Assembly (NCBI GenBank): GCA_023230585.1
Contig: JALNXB010000079.1
Coordinates: 1 to 6,792, forward strand
Length of the DNA: 6,792 nt
Direction: 5' to 3'
Source of the DNA: a bacterium
GTDB taxonomy: Bacteria; Ratteibacteria; UBA8468; B48-G9; JAFGKM01
Shown: positions 1 to 6,475 of the stretch, in pieces
Layout: every line of letters starts with the position of its first letter
Position numbering within the stretch: position 1 is the stretch's first letter
The notes under the pieces: model-generated
Told to the model about the DNA's origin: nothing
What the model saw: the letters and a program-made list of their open reading frames with translations, nothing else
The model's database searches: none
Made by a program: the position numbers and the translations under genes

Positions 1-137
1 AAAACAATAGTGTGAATGTTCCAATACGCCTTATAGCTTTACCTGAGAAGGAAGTATGCAATCAATGGCATAATGTGCCGCAGGGAGAGTATTATCTCTT
101 GACATACTTTTTCATAGATGACAGACTGGGGCGTTAG
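1..137 (+). CDS. 3' end of an unrecognised protein (partial)
   Basis: An open plus-strand frame enters from the left edge (first full codon at position 3) and runs 44 codons to a TAG at 135-137. The last residues read QWHNVPQGEYYLLTYFFIDD followed by RLGR. The mix of aromatic, acidic and hydrophobic residues looks protein-like, and the codon choice is ordinary for this DNA. I do not recognise the family. The gene would converge on purF, with about 235 nt between the two stops. The case is limited: the fragment is short, a minus-strand frame is also open over most of it, and GC-rich repeats start about 30 nt past the stop. It could be a chance frame, but a real C-terminus is somewhat more likely. 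Confidence 0.45.
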   Translation, partial: NNSVNVPIRLIALPEKEVCNQWHNVPQGEYYLLTYFFIDDRLGR

Positions 138-165
138 GATGGTAAAGTTGGCGGGGAGAAGGCAA

Positions 166-190
166 AGCCCCCCCATTCCATCTTTGCAAG
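166..190 (+). repeat. Interspersed repeat, copy A (C-tract + ATTCC + TCTTTGC)
   Basis: This 25-nt stretch matches 6646-6670 at 23 of 25 positions. Its core (seven C's, ATTCC, then TCTTTGC) also recurs in inverted form at 1987-2002. It lies in the gap between the plus-strand partial gene and purF. It appears to be one end of an interspersed intergenic repeat, truncated here after TTTGCAAG. Confidence 0.7.
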
Positions 191-210
191 TTTTACACGT
201 CGAATGTTAT

Positions 211-251
211 GAAGGTCGGTCCTCGGTGTTGTTTGCGGAGGTCTGACCTTC
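211..251. repeat. Long imperfect hairpin between convergent genes
   Basis: The arms 211-224 and 238-251 pair over 14 positions with one T-T mismatch and one G-T pair, around a 13-nt loop at 225-237. No T-run follows on either strand, so it is not a classical intrinsic terminator. Position between two converging genes would fit an RNA 3'-end stabiliser or bidirectional stop signal, but it may equally be another palindromic interspersed repeat. Confidence 0.6.
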
Positions 252-261
252 GTATAAGTTG

Positions 262-284
262 AAAATAAAAGAGGTGATCCCTCT
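262..284 (-). terminator. Possible purF intrinsic terminator
   Basis: Read on the minus strand, a 5-bp stem (AGAGG/CCTCT, arms 280-284 and 270-274, 5-nt loop) is followed at once by TTTATTTTC. It lies about 90 nt past the purF stop codon. The U-rich tail is good but the stem is short, so termination is plausible rather than certain. Confidence 0.35.
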
Positions 285-287
285 GTA

Positions 288-314
288 TGTCATTCCGGAC
301 TTGATCCGGAATCT
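288..314. repeat. Palindromic repeat of the 'GTCATTCCGGACTTGATCCGGAAT' kind
   Basis: This is a perfect 8-bp inverted repeat (292-299 with 305-312) around the 5-nt spacer CTTGA. Units with this wording are widespread as interspersed intergenic repeats in many bacterial genomes. Here it lies about 60 nt past the purF stop. There is no T-tract directly after it on either strand, so I call it a repeat rather than a terminator. Confidence 0.65.
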
Positions 315-372
315 CGGTTTTATTACCGCCCCATAGGTGACAAAGTGGACGGGGTAGAGGATTGTGCACTCG

Positions 373-1752
373 CTACTGCTGTGGTTTATAGCACTTTTCT
401 GAGCAATTGATAGGATATTTGCCTGTAAAACATGCAGTGCAGAATTCTTCACTAGGTAGGTTCAAAGAAGAGAGCATCTGCTCTAAACTAATATAATGCA
501 AACCATCAACACCAATAATTTTTTCAATCTCTTTAACAGAGTTTTTACCTGCTATAAGTTCTGCTTTATTGGGGAAATCTATCCCATAAAAACAAGGATA
601 TTTAATGGGTGGACAACTAACAGCCATATAAATCTTTTTAGCACCTGCTTCTCTAATATTTTCAATTCTTAGTCTGCTTGTTGTCCCTCTAACTATTGAA
701 TCCTCAATAACAATTACGCTTTTATCTTTGATGACTTCTTTTATTGGGTTGAGTTTTATTTTAACACTCTTTTCTCGTGACTCCTGAAAAGGTTGTATAA
801 ATGTTCTGCCTATATAATGGTTTCTAACTATACCCATCTCAAATGGCATTTTTTTTCTTTGAGAAAACCCTAAAGCAGCAATATTACCTGAATCTGGTAT
901 AGGTATAACAATATCTCCTTTATATGGAAATTCATCTGCAAGGTTCTCGCCAATCCTCTTACGAGCGTAATATACGCTTTCTCCAAAGATTTTACTATCT
1001 GGTCTTGCAAAGTATATAAATTCAAAAATACATCTTGCTACTCTATTCTGTTTCTCTTGATAAATACTTTTTAAACCGTTCTTGTTGATAAGAAGTATTT
1101 CACCTGGGTTTAATTCTCTTACATATTTAGCGCCTACAAAATCGAAAGCACAACTCTCAGAAGCAACAATATATCCGTTATCAAGTTTCCCAAGGCAAAG
1201 AGGTCTAAAACTCCAAGGGTCTTTAACTGCAACAATACCATCAGGTGAGAAGAAAACAAGAGAAAAAGCACCTTTTATTTGAGGTAATATATCAAGCAGT
1301 TTTTCAAGAAAAGTTTTTTTACGTGACATAGTAATAAGGTGCATAATAATTTCTGTGTCGAGGGTGGTTTGAAAAATACTTCCTTTTTCTTCAAGAAGTT
1401 TCCTTAAGGAAATACTATTGACAAGGTTGCCGTTATGAGCAATCCCATAAGTTTTACCTTTATATTCTGCTATAAAGGGTTGTATATTTTTAGATGAAGA
1501 ACTGCCTGTGGTAGAATATCTAACGTGTCCTATCCCATAACTACCTTTTAATGCCTTAATGGTAGATGTTGAAAAGGCGTTTGATACAAGCCCCATACTT
1601 CTCTCACTTGTAGAAGTTTTGCTGTTTCCTGTAAGTATTCCACAACTCTCTTGCCCTCTGTGTTGTAGAGAAAAAAGAGCAGTGTATAGGATTTCTGCTG
1701 TCTTCTTGTTACCATATACTGCCGCTATACCGCAATTTTCTTTTAGTTCCAT
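373..1752 (-). CDS. purF: Amidophosphoribosyltransferase (glutamine PRPP amidotransferase)
   Basis: PurF catalyses the committed step of de novo purine synthesis in the cytoplasm: glutamine plus PRPP gives 5-phosphoribosylamine. The protein has 459 residues, close to the Bacillus type. The N-terminal Ntn-hydrolase glutaminase domain (about 7-230) has catalytic Cys7 after a six-residue propeptide (MELKEN), SLQHRGQES at 28-36, GHVRYSTTG at 75-83 and AHNGN at 105-109. The C-terminal phosphoribosyltransferase domain has IPIPDSG at 283-289, NHYIGRTFIQP at 311-321 and the PRPP loop VIVIEDSIVRGTT at 346-358, with Glu350 where Asp is usual in PurF. Cys241, Cys387, Cys438 and Cys441 match the four 4Fe-4S ligands of the Bacillus subtilis enzyme. 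The start follows a clear AGGA site and places Cys7 as in propeptide-type enzymes. mutL lies 340 nt upstream, and the gap is filled with repeats, so co-transcription is doubtful. No purine riboswitch was seen upstream. Confidence 0.97.
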   Translation of the reverse strand: MELKENCGIAAVYGNKKTAEILYTALFSLQHRGQESCGILTGNSKTSTSERSMGLVSNAFSTSTIKALKGSYGIGHVRYSTTGSSSSKNIQPFIAEYKGKTYGIAHNGNLVNSISLRKLLEEKGSIFQTTLDTEIIMHLITMSRKKTFLEKLLDILPQIKGAFSLVFFSPDGIVAVKDPWSFRPLCLGKLDNGYIVASESCAFDFVGAKYVRELNPGEILLINKNGLKSIYQEKQNRVARCIFEFIYFARPDSKIFGESVYYARKRIGENLADEFPYKGDIVIPIPDSGNIAALGFSQRKKMPFEMGIVRNHYIGRTFIQPFQESREKSVKIKLNPIKEVIKDKSVIVIEDSIVRGTTSRLRIENIREAGAKKIYMAVSCPPIKYPCFYGIDFPNKAELIAGKNSVKEIEKIIGVDGLHYISLEQMLSSLNLPSEEFCTACFTGKYPINCSEKCYKPQQ

Positions 1753-1759
1753 TTTGTAT

Positions 1760-1765
1760 TCCTTT
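1760..1765 (-). promoter_or_regulatory. purF ribosome binding site
   Basis: The minus strand reads AAAGGA seven nt before the purF ATG, a good Shine-Dalgarno match at normal spacing. It supports the start that gives the short propeptide before Cys7. No convincing promoter was seen between this site and the repeats that begin near 1791. Confidence 0.7.
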
Positions 1766-1790
1766 ATTCAACGTTTTTTGCTTGTTTGCT

Positions 1791-1930
1791 AACAGCCCCT
1801 CCATATTCTTGATGCCTTATATCCGCCCACCCTGTCATCATGAACTTGTTTCAGTAACCTTGCCTTGTTCCGTTTTGTGGCGTTGCGAGGAGCGTTTTAG
1901 CCCGAATGCTTTCTAAGGGATTGCGACGTT
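1791..1930. repeat. Decayed interspersed repeats upstream of purF
   Basis: At least three repeat-like pieces lie here. AACAGCCCCTCCATATTCTT (1791-1810) resembles a decayed form of the AACAGCCCCCCCATTCC segment at 6643-6659. CCTGTCATCATGAACTTGTT (from 1831) resembles the widespread 'CTGTCATCCTGAACTTGTTTCAG' unit. CGTTGCGAGGAGCG (1881-1894), with GGGATTGCGACG ending near 1929, resembles the 'GTCATTGCGAG' unit. No coding frame with protein-like content or a ribosome binding site was found. purF's promoter, if it has its own, must lie in or beside this sequence. Confidence 0.55.
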
Positions 1931-1942
1931 ACGAAACCCCTC

Positions 1943-2030
1943 CTACGCCAAGGCTTCGGCGAGTAAAACTCGCAAGACTAACTACAAAAGACGGAATGGG
2001 GGTGCTTGCTTAATATTCACTCGCAATGAC
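1943..2030 (-). repeat. Interspersed repeat cluster with inverted copy of the C-tract/ATTCC element (copy B)
   Basis: Positions 1987-2002 are an exact 16-nt reverse complement of 6650-6665. CTCGCAATGAC (2020-2030) is the reverse complement of the common GTCATTGCGAG repeat head. To the left is a perfect 6-bp hairpin, GCGAGT-AAA-ACTCGC (1959-1973), with a CGCC/GGCG pairing just before it (1947-1961). This looks like several nested or partly deleted copies of the palindromic family seen at 6646-6792. Confidence 0.6.
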
Positions 2031-2040
2031 AACTACCCCC

Positions 2041-2078
2041 CTCATCCTTGATCCTTCTCCCCTTGGGGTAGAAGGCAA
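2041..2078. repeat. Hairpin-forming intergenic repeat
   Basis: CCTTCT (2053-2058) pairs with AGAAGG (2070-2075), and CCCC can pair with GGGG inside it with one bulged T. The unit, from the ATCCTTGATCCTTCTCC wording to GGCAAGA, resembles a family of C-rich intergenic repeats. No T-tract follows on the minus strand, so it is not a canonical mutL terminator. Confidence 0.5.
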
Positions 2079-2079
2079 G

Positions 2080-2099
2080 AAGGTGACAACTTTCACCTT
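2080..2099 (-). terminator. Weak hairpin over the mutL stop codon, possible terminator
   Basis: AAGGTGA (2080-2086) and TCACCTT (2093-2099) form a perfect 7-bp stem with a 6-nt loop, and the mutL TGA is inside one arm. On the minus strand the sequence after it is CTTGCCTTCT, only half T. It could mark the end of the mutSL transcript or protect it, but the evidence is thin. Confidence 0.25.
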
Positions 2100-3814
2100 A
2101 AGAATTGTCTGTCAAGAAAACTTTCTGAAAACTCAACAACAGTAGGTCTTCCGTGTGGACAAACAAAAGGTACTTTACATTTTAATAGAGAATTTTTAAT
2201 ATGAACAGCCTCAACTTCATTTAGTCTTTCTCCTGCTAAAACAGAGCCTCTACACGCTCTTCTTGCAAGTTGTTCTTCACTAAGCATCTTCACCTGTTTT
2301 TCTGCAAGGAGATTTCTTACAGATATTTCAGGATTTCTTATCAGTTGAGGAAAACCGTGTAGAGCTATAGAGTTTGAGTCCCAACGTGTAGTTAAAAAAC
2401 CTATCTCCTCCAGTTTTGTATTACTTTCTTCCCATAGAGTCATCTCTTCTATATTAAGTTTTAAAATCATAGGGCTTAGAAGTTGTTGGACCTCTACACT
2501 ACCAGTTTCAAACTGGTCTTTAAGTTTTTCATAATTTACCCTTTCGTGTGCTGCGTGCTGGTCTATTAAAAGTAGAGTGTCACCTGATTCAAAAAAAAGG
2601 TATTTATTTTTATAAGAACCTATATAGTTAGCTTCTTTTAGTTTTTGCTGTATAGTTGTTGGTTGTAAGTGCTCACAAGTTTCTTCGTTGTGTTTAAATT
2701 GTGTTTTATCATTTAAAAAGACCTGTTCTTGAATATTGTCTGAGATAGGTCTACTTTTTAAAAAAACAGAACTTTCTTGAGAAAAATGTGTATCTTCTCT
2801 TTTAACTTCTGCAACCTTTCCTTTAGTTGCAAGCAACTCAAACGTAAAGCGAGATATAGCAGAGGATATGGTTAGGTCATTTTTTAGTTTGACCTCTTTT
2901 TTGGAAGGGTGTATGTTGGCATCAACATCTACATAAGGTAGGTTGATATATATAACAAATATTGGATAAACATCCCTTGGCAATAAACTCCTATAAACTT
3001 GATTTACAGAGTATGATACAGATTGACAATATACAGGTCTGTTATTTACAAAAATAAATTGCTGGTCCCTGCGGGGTCTTTGAAGGTTTATATCCCCAAG
3101 GAAAACTTTACAAGAAAACCCTTCTTTCATAAACTTTTTTTCTGCTGTAATGATATTTTCTTTATTTGCATTAAGGACCTCAGATATCCTTAAAATATCT
3201 TCTCTAACTGGGTTATAATTTAGAATTTTTCTATTATTATGTGTTAAAGAAAATTTTTTATCAAAATAAAGTAGGCAGTAGGGAGTAAATATGTTTACTA
3301 TTTGTCGGAACTCTGTCGAATCTGTCTTAAGAAATTTTTTTCTTGCAGGTGTATTAAAAAAGAGTTCTCTTATCTCTATTGTTGTTCCTATAGGATGCCC
3401 AATATCTCTTACTTTTATTTTTTCTCCGCCTCTCATATGTATTTCTTTACCTGTTTGGGAGTTGTCCTTATGTCTGCTTTTTAGTATAACATCTGCAACA
3501 GCTCCAATGCTATATAGTGCTTCACCTCGAAAGCCAAGAGAAGATATTTTGTAAAGGTCTTCTATATTTTTAAGTTTGCTTGTGGAATGTCTATAAAACA
3601 GTTTGTCTATATCGTCTGGTTCTATACCATCACCGTCATCTCTTATAGATATTAATTCCTTCCCTGCTTTTTGTATATCAACTATTATACTATTAGAGTT
3701 TGCATCAAGGGAGTTTTCAAGGCACTCTTTTACAACTGAAGCAGGTCTTTCTACAACTTCTCCTGCTGCAATTTTACTTATAAGTTTATCTGGTAAAACA
3801 TTAATTTTTCCCAT
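2093..3814 (-). CDS. mutL: DNA mismatch repair protein MutL, endonuclease type
   Basis: MutL couples mismatch detection by MutS to strand incision and removal. The protein has 573 residues, shorter than the roughly 615-627 of E. coli and B. subtilis; the difference fits a short linker (about 333-395). The N-terminal GHKL ATPase has Glu30 and Asn34 in VVKECLENSLDA, DDGDGI at 59-64, RHSTSK at 75-80, GFRGEAL at 94-100, GTT at 143-145 and FNTPARKKFLK at 153-163, followed by FVNNRP at 255-260 and DANIHPSKKEVK near 298-309. The C-terminal dimerisation and nuclease domain has the metal-binding motif DQHAAHERVNYE at 418-429, matching DQHA-x2-E-x4-E, plus ACR at 520-522 and CPHGRP at 552-557. This is therefore the nicking form found in bacteria without MutH. 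The start overlaps the end of mutS by 14 nt; AGAGA six nt upstream is a weak ribosome site, so translation is probably coupled. Confidence 0.97.
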   Translation of the reverse strand: MGKINVLPDKLISKIAAGEVVERPASVVKECLENSLDANSNSIIVDIQKAGKELISIRDDGDGIEPDDIDKLFYRHSTSKLKNIEDLYKISSLGFRGEALYSIGAVADVILKSRHKDNSQTGKEIHMRGGEKIKVRDIGHPIGTTIEIRELFFNTPARKKFLKTDSTEFRQIVNIFTPYCLLYFDKKFSLTHNNRKILNYNPVREDILRISEVLNANKENIITAEKKFMKEGFSCKVFLGDINLQRPRRDQQFIFVNNRPVYCQSVSYSVNQVYRSLLPRDVYPIFVIYINLPYVDVDANIHPSKKEVKLKNDLTISSAISRFTFELLATKGKVAEVKREDTHFSQESSVFLKSRPISDNIQEQVFLNDKTQFKHNEETCEHLQPTTIQQKLKEANYIGSYKNKYLFFESGDTLLLIDQHAAHERVNYEKLKDQFETGSVEVQQLLSPMILKLNIEEMTLWEESNTKLEEIGFLTTRWDSNSIALHGFPQLIRNPEISVRNLLAEKQVKMLSEEQLARRACRGSVLAGERLNEVEAVHIKNSLLKCKVPFVCPHGRPTVVEFSESFLDRQFLR

Positions 3815-6395
3815 TTTGTATCTCTTTTTGTATCTTCTGAAGTTTTAAACTAACCTCTAAAGGTGTAGTGTTTTCTATGTTTATAGCAAGTATTTTATCT
3901 TTTACATCTTTAAGTGTATCTATCTTTTCTTTCAGTTCTTTGTATGGCGACACTTCTTTCTCTTCGAATAGAGAAGGTGTATCAATGTTAATCTCTCCAA
4001 TGATGCTCTCCTGCAATGTTCCCTGAAGTTCAAGTTTTGAAAGAATTTCATTAGCTCTACTTAAAACATTTGCTGGCACCCCTGCAAGTTGTGCCACATA
4101 AATTCCATAACTTTGGTCTGTTCCACCTGGCATAATTTTGTGTAGGAAAGAAACTCCGCTACTACTTTCACTTACAGCTACATTATAGTTTTTTACACCC
4201 TGATTTTTTTGAGCCAGCCCTGTAAGTTCATGAAAATGTGTTGCAAAAAGGGTTCTTGCTTGAGTTTTTGTTATATGCTCAGATATAGCCCACGCAAGAG
4301 AAAACCCATCGTAAGTACTTGTTCCTCTACCTATCTCATCCAATATTATTAAACTTCTTTTTGAAAGATTGTTAAGTATCTCAGCGGTTTCTGTCATCTC
4401 AACCATAAATGTGCTATGCCCCTTACTTATTTCATCGTGAGCACCTATACGAGTAAAAACTTTATCTACAAGCCCAATTTTTGCTTCTTCTGCAGGTGTA
4501 AAACTGCCCGCTTGTGCCATAATTACAATTATAGCCACCTGCCTAATATATGTAGATTTTCCTGACATATTAGGTCCAGTAATTATAAGGAAATGGTTCT
4601 TTTTATTATCAAGTAGGGTATCGTTGGAAGTAAAAAAATCGTCTATCAATTTTTCTACCACAGGGTGTCTTCCGTTCTTTATGATAATGTCCATACCCTC
4701 GTTTATGTCAGGTCTTATATAATTGTTTTCTATAGCGTTAGATGCAAAAGAGCACAGAGTATCAACAACTCCAACAGATTCGGTTATTGAGTAAAGAAGT
4801 TTTGAGTTTTTAAGGATTTCTTCTCGCACCAATTCTATTACCTTGTTTTCTATTTCAAGTATTTTATCTTCCGCTGTAAGAATTTTTTCTTCAAATTCTT
4901 TAAGTTGAGGAGTTATAAACCTTTCTCCGTTCACAAGGGTCTGTTTTCTTATATAATTTTCTGGGACGAGTGAAAGATAACTCCTAGTAACCTCAATATA
5001 GTACCCAAAAACCTTGTTAAAACCTATTTTTAAAGAGTTTATACCTGTTCTTTTGATTTCTTCTTTTTGTAGGTTGCGTAGCCATTCTTTTATATTATCT
5101 CTTAAACCTCTTAACTCATCCATCTGTGCATCATAACCTTTTTTTACAAATCTACCCTCATAGGAAGAAGGTGATATATCAGAAGATACTATCATATCAA
5201 GAAATTCACGGAGTTCTGGTATATCAGGAAGGGAAAAAAGTTTGTTATTTTTCTCTTCTGTTTTTAGAAGTTCTTTAAGTAAAGGTATTTTCTCGAGCAA
5301 CGTTTTTATACTAATAATATCCTTAACTATACCAGTATACCCGCAACTTATTCTTGATATAGATTTTTCTACATCACCAATACTTTGTAAAGTTTCTATT
5401 AAAGATGTCTTTAGGTTAGTATTGTCTATTATAGTTTTTACGCCTTCCTGCCTTTCTTTTATTTCTTTAATATTTAGTGAAGGATGGTGTAACCAAAATT
5501 TGAGTGTTCTCTTGCCCATAGGGGTTGAGGTCTTATCCAGAATACCTATAAGTTTGTTTAGTTCAAGGCCATAAGTCGCTGCTGGAGATATATAAAGATA
5601 CTGGTTGTCTGTATATAGAGAAAGCGTATTTATATGAGTAAGAGGTTTTTTGTTTACCTCTTTGAGATATTCAAGTAAAGCCCCAGAACTTCTTATTGCA
5701 AGAGGTTTGTCTTCTATCCCAAAACCGCTTAAATTTCCCGTTTTGAAATGGTTGCATAAATTCTGCTTGGATATGTCAAGGTTGTAAATCCAATCTTCAC
5801 ATTCTGTTAAAGTGATTTTTTTTGAAGCAAGGGCTGAGTTGGTATTAAAAAAGTTTTCCGTAAACTCTCTTTTTGAAGCAGGGAAAATAGTTTCATATAC
5901 ACTTAATCTTGAAATTATCTCAGCAACTTTACCTATATCTTTAACTTCGCAGGTGCGTATTGTACCGCCTTCAGAATCTATAAATGAAATACCTACATTT
6001 TGTTGGGTTGGATATAAAGATAACAGGTATCTGGTATCGGTAGTATTATCGTCTATAAAGGTGCCTGTTGTGATAAGTCGAACAACCTCTCTGTTGACTA
6101 TTCCTTTTGCAGATGAGGCGTCTTCAACCTGTTCACATATAGCGACTTTTTTTCCTGCTTTTATAAGTTTAGAGATATATGAATCTGCAGAATGGTAAGG
6201 AATACCACACATAGGAGCTTTTCCTGATGCGCCAGCACTCCTTGCAGTTAAAACAAGGTCCAATATACCTGAAGCAACTTTAGCGTCTTCGTAAAACATC
6301 TCATAAAAGTCACCTAATCTGAAAAAGAGTATATAATCAGGGTGTTCGTCTTTTATTTTTTTATATTGTTTAAGCATAGGGGTAAGGTTCTCCAT
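3801..6395 (-). CDS. mutS: DNA mismatch repair protein MutS
   Basis: MutS binds base mismatches and small loops in DNA and, with ATP, becomes a sliding clamp that recruits MutL. At 864 residues it has full family length. Domain I carries the mismatch-reading Phe30-Tyr-Glu32 (F-x-E) in FFRLGDFYEMFYEDA. The connector, lever and clamp domains follow (about 120-570, with FGYYIEVTRSY at 463-473). The ABC-type ATPase has Walker A GPNMSGKST at 607-615, STFMVEM at 661-667, Walker B LIILDEIGRGTSTYDG at 682-697 (Asp686, Glu687) and the His switch FATHFHELT at 717-725. Residues 840-860 (TTPLEVSLKLQKIQKEI) resemble the C-terminal helix-loop-helix used for oligomerisation. These features mark it as MutS rather than MutS2. 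No Shine-Dalgarno precedes the ATG and a strong promoter lies 9 nt upstream, but the start is supported by the conserved TPM-x-x-QY near the N-terminus. Confidence 0.98.
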   Translation of the reverse strand: MENLTPMLKQYKKIKDEHPDYILFFRLGDFYEMFYEDAKVASGILDLVLTARSAGASGKAPMCGIPYHSADSYISKLIKAGKKVAICEQVEDASSAKGIVNREVVRLITTGTFIDDNTTDTRYLLSLYPTQQNVGISFIDSEGGTIRTCEVKDIGKVAEIISRLSVYETIFPASKREFTENFFNTNSALASKKITLTECEDWIYNLDISKQNLCNHFKTGNLSGFGIEDKPLAIRSSGALLEYLKEVNKKPLTHINTLSLYTDNQYLYISPAATYGLELNKLIGILDKTSTPMGKRTLKFWLHHPSLNIKEIKERQEGVKTIIDNTNLKTSLIETLQSIGDVEKSISRISCGYTGIVKDIISIKTLLEKIPLLKELLKTEEKNNKLFSLPDIPELREFLDMIVSSDISPSSYEGRFVKKGYDAQMDELRGLRDNIKEWLRNLQKEEIKRTGINSLKIGFNKVFGYYIEVTRSYLSLVPENYIRKQTLVNGERFITPQLKEFEEKILTAEDKILEIENKVIELVREEILKNSKLLYSITESVGVVDTLCSFASNAIENNYIRPDINEGMDIIIKNGRHPVVEKLIDDFFTSNDTLLDNKKNHFLIITGPNMSGKSTYIRQVAIIVIMAQAGSFTPAEEAKIGLVDKVFTRIGAHDEISKGHSTFMVEMTETAEILNNLSKRSLIILDEIGRGTSTYDGFSLAWAISEHITKTQARTLFATHFHELTGLAQKNQGVKNYNVAVSESSSGVSFLHKIMPGGTDQSYGIYVAQLAGVPANVLSRANEILSKLELQGTLQESIIGEINIDTPSLFEEKEVSPYKELKEKIDTLKDVKDKILAINIENTTPLEVSLKLQKIQKEIQNGKN

Positions 6396-6404
6396 AACTA
6401 AAAT

Positions 6405-6433
6405 ATTATACCATATTTTTGTCTTTTTATAAA
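6405..6433 (-). promoter_or_regulatory. mutS promoter, extended -10 (sigma-70 type)
   Basis: On the minus strand a perfect TATAAT (6410 to 6405) is preceded by TGG, giving the extended -10 form TGnTATAAT. TTTATA (6433 to 6428, four of six matches to TTGACA) stands exactly 17 nt upstream. Only 9 nt separate the -10 box from the mutS ATG, so the expected start of transcription is the G at about 6398, leaving a leader of about 3 nt. This suggests a leaderless or nearly leaderless mutSL mRNA. Confidence 0.65.
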
Positions 6434-6440
6434 GAAATCT

Positions 6441-6469
6441 TTGACATTAAAAAAGTTACAAGTTATATT
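6441..6469 (+). promoter_or_regulatory. Divergent sigma-70-type promoter
   Basis: A perfect TTGACA (6441-6446) and TATATT (6464-6469, five of six matches to TATAAT) are separated by exactly 17 nt on the plus strand. The expected start of transcription is at 6476-6477. Its -35 box lies 7 nt from the -35 box of the mutS promoter, so the two are back to back and could be co-regulated or compete for polymerase. It points into sequence without a credible protein gene, which supports the small RNA proposed at 6476-6642. Confidence 0.65.
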
Positions 6470-6475
6470 AGAATA

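Noticed and set aside
2..13. The 12-mer AAACAATAGTGT is shared with 6719-6730 near the other end of the window
   Set aside because: About one shared 12-mer is expected by chance in a window this size, and the flanks do not match, so it is not evidence for a direct repeat or attachment site.
207..452. Minus-strand open frame of 81 codons across the purF 3' end
   Set aside because: It overlaps the conserved C-terminus of purF in another frame, runs through the palindromic repeat and hairpin downstream, and has no protein family resemblance.
1810..1850. A purF promoter around TATAAG at 1816-1821 on the minus strand
   Set aside because: The best -35 at 17 nt (TTCATG) matches only three of six bases and falls in repeat sequence, so the signal is too weak to list.
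1753..2092. A purine riboswitch or other leader upstream of purF
   Set aside because: I looked for a conserved three-stem purine aptamer and found only repeat-family hairpins.
3291..3554. Plus-strand open frames inside mutL (also at 3603-3848) and inside mutS (5242-5574, 5812-6198)
   Set aside because: They are antisense shadows of strongly conserved genes; the Ser/Ile/Phe-rich translations are typical of reading AT-rich genes backwards.
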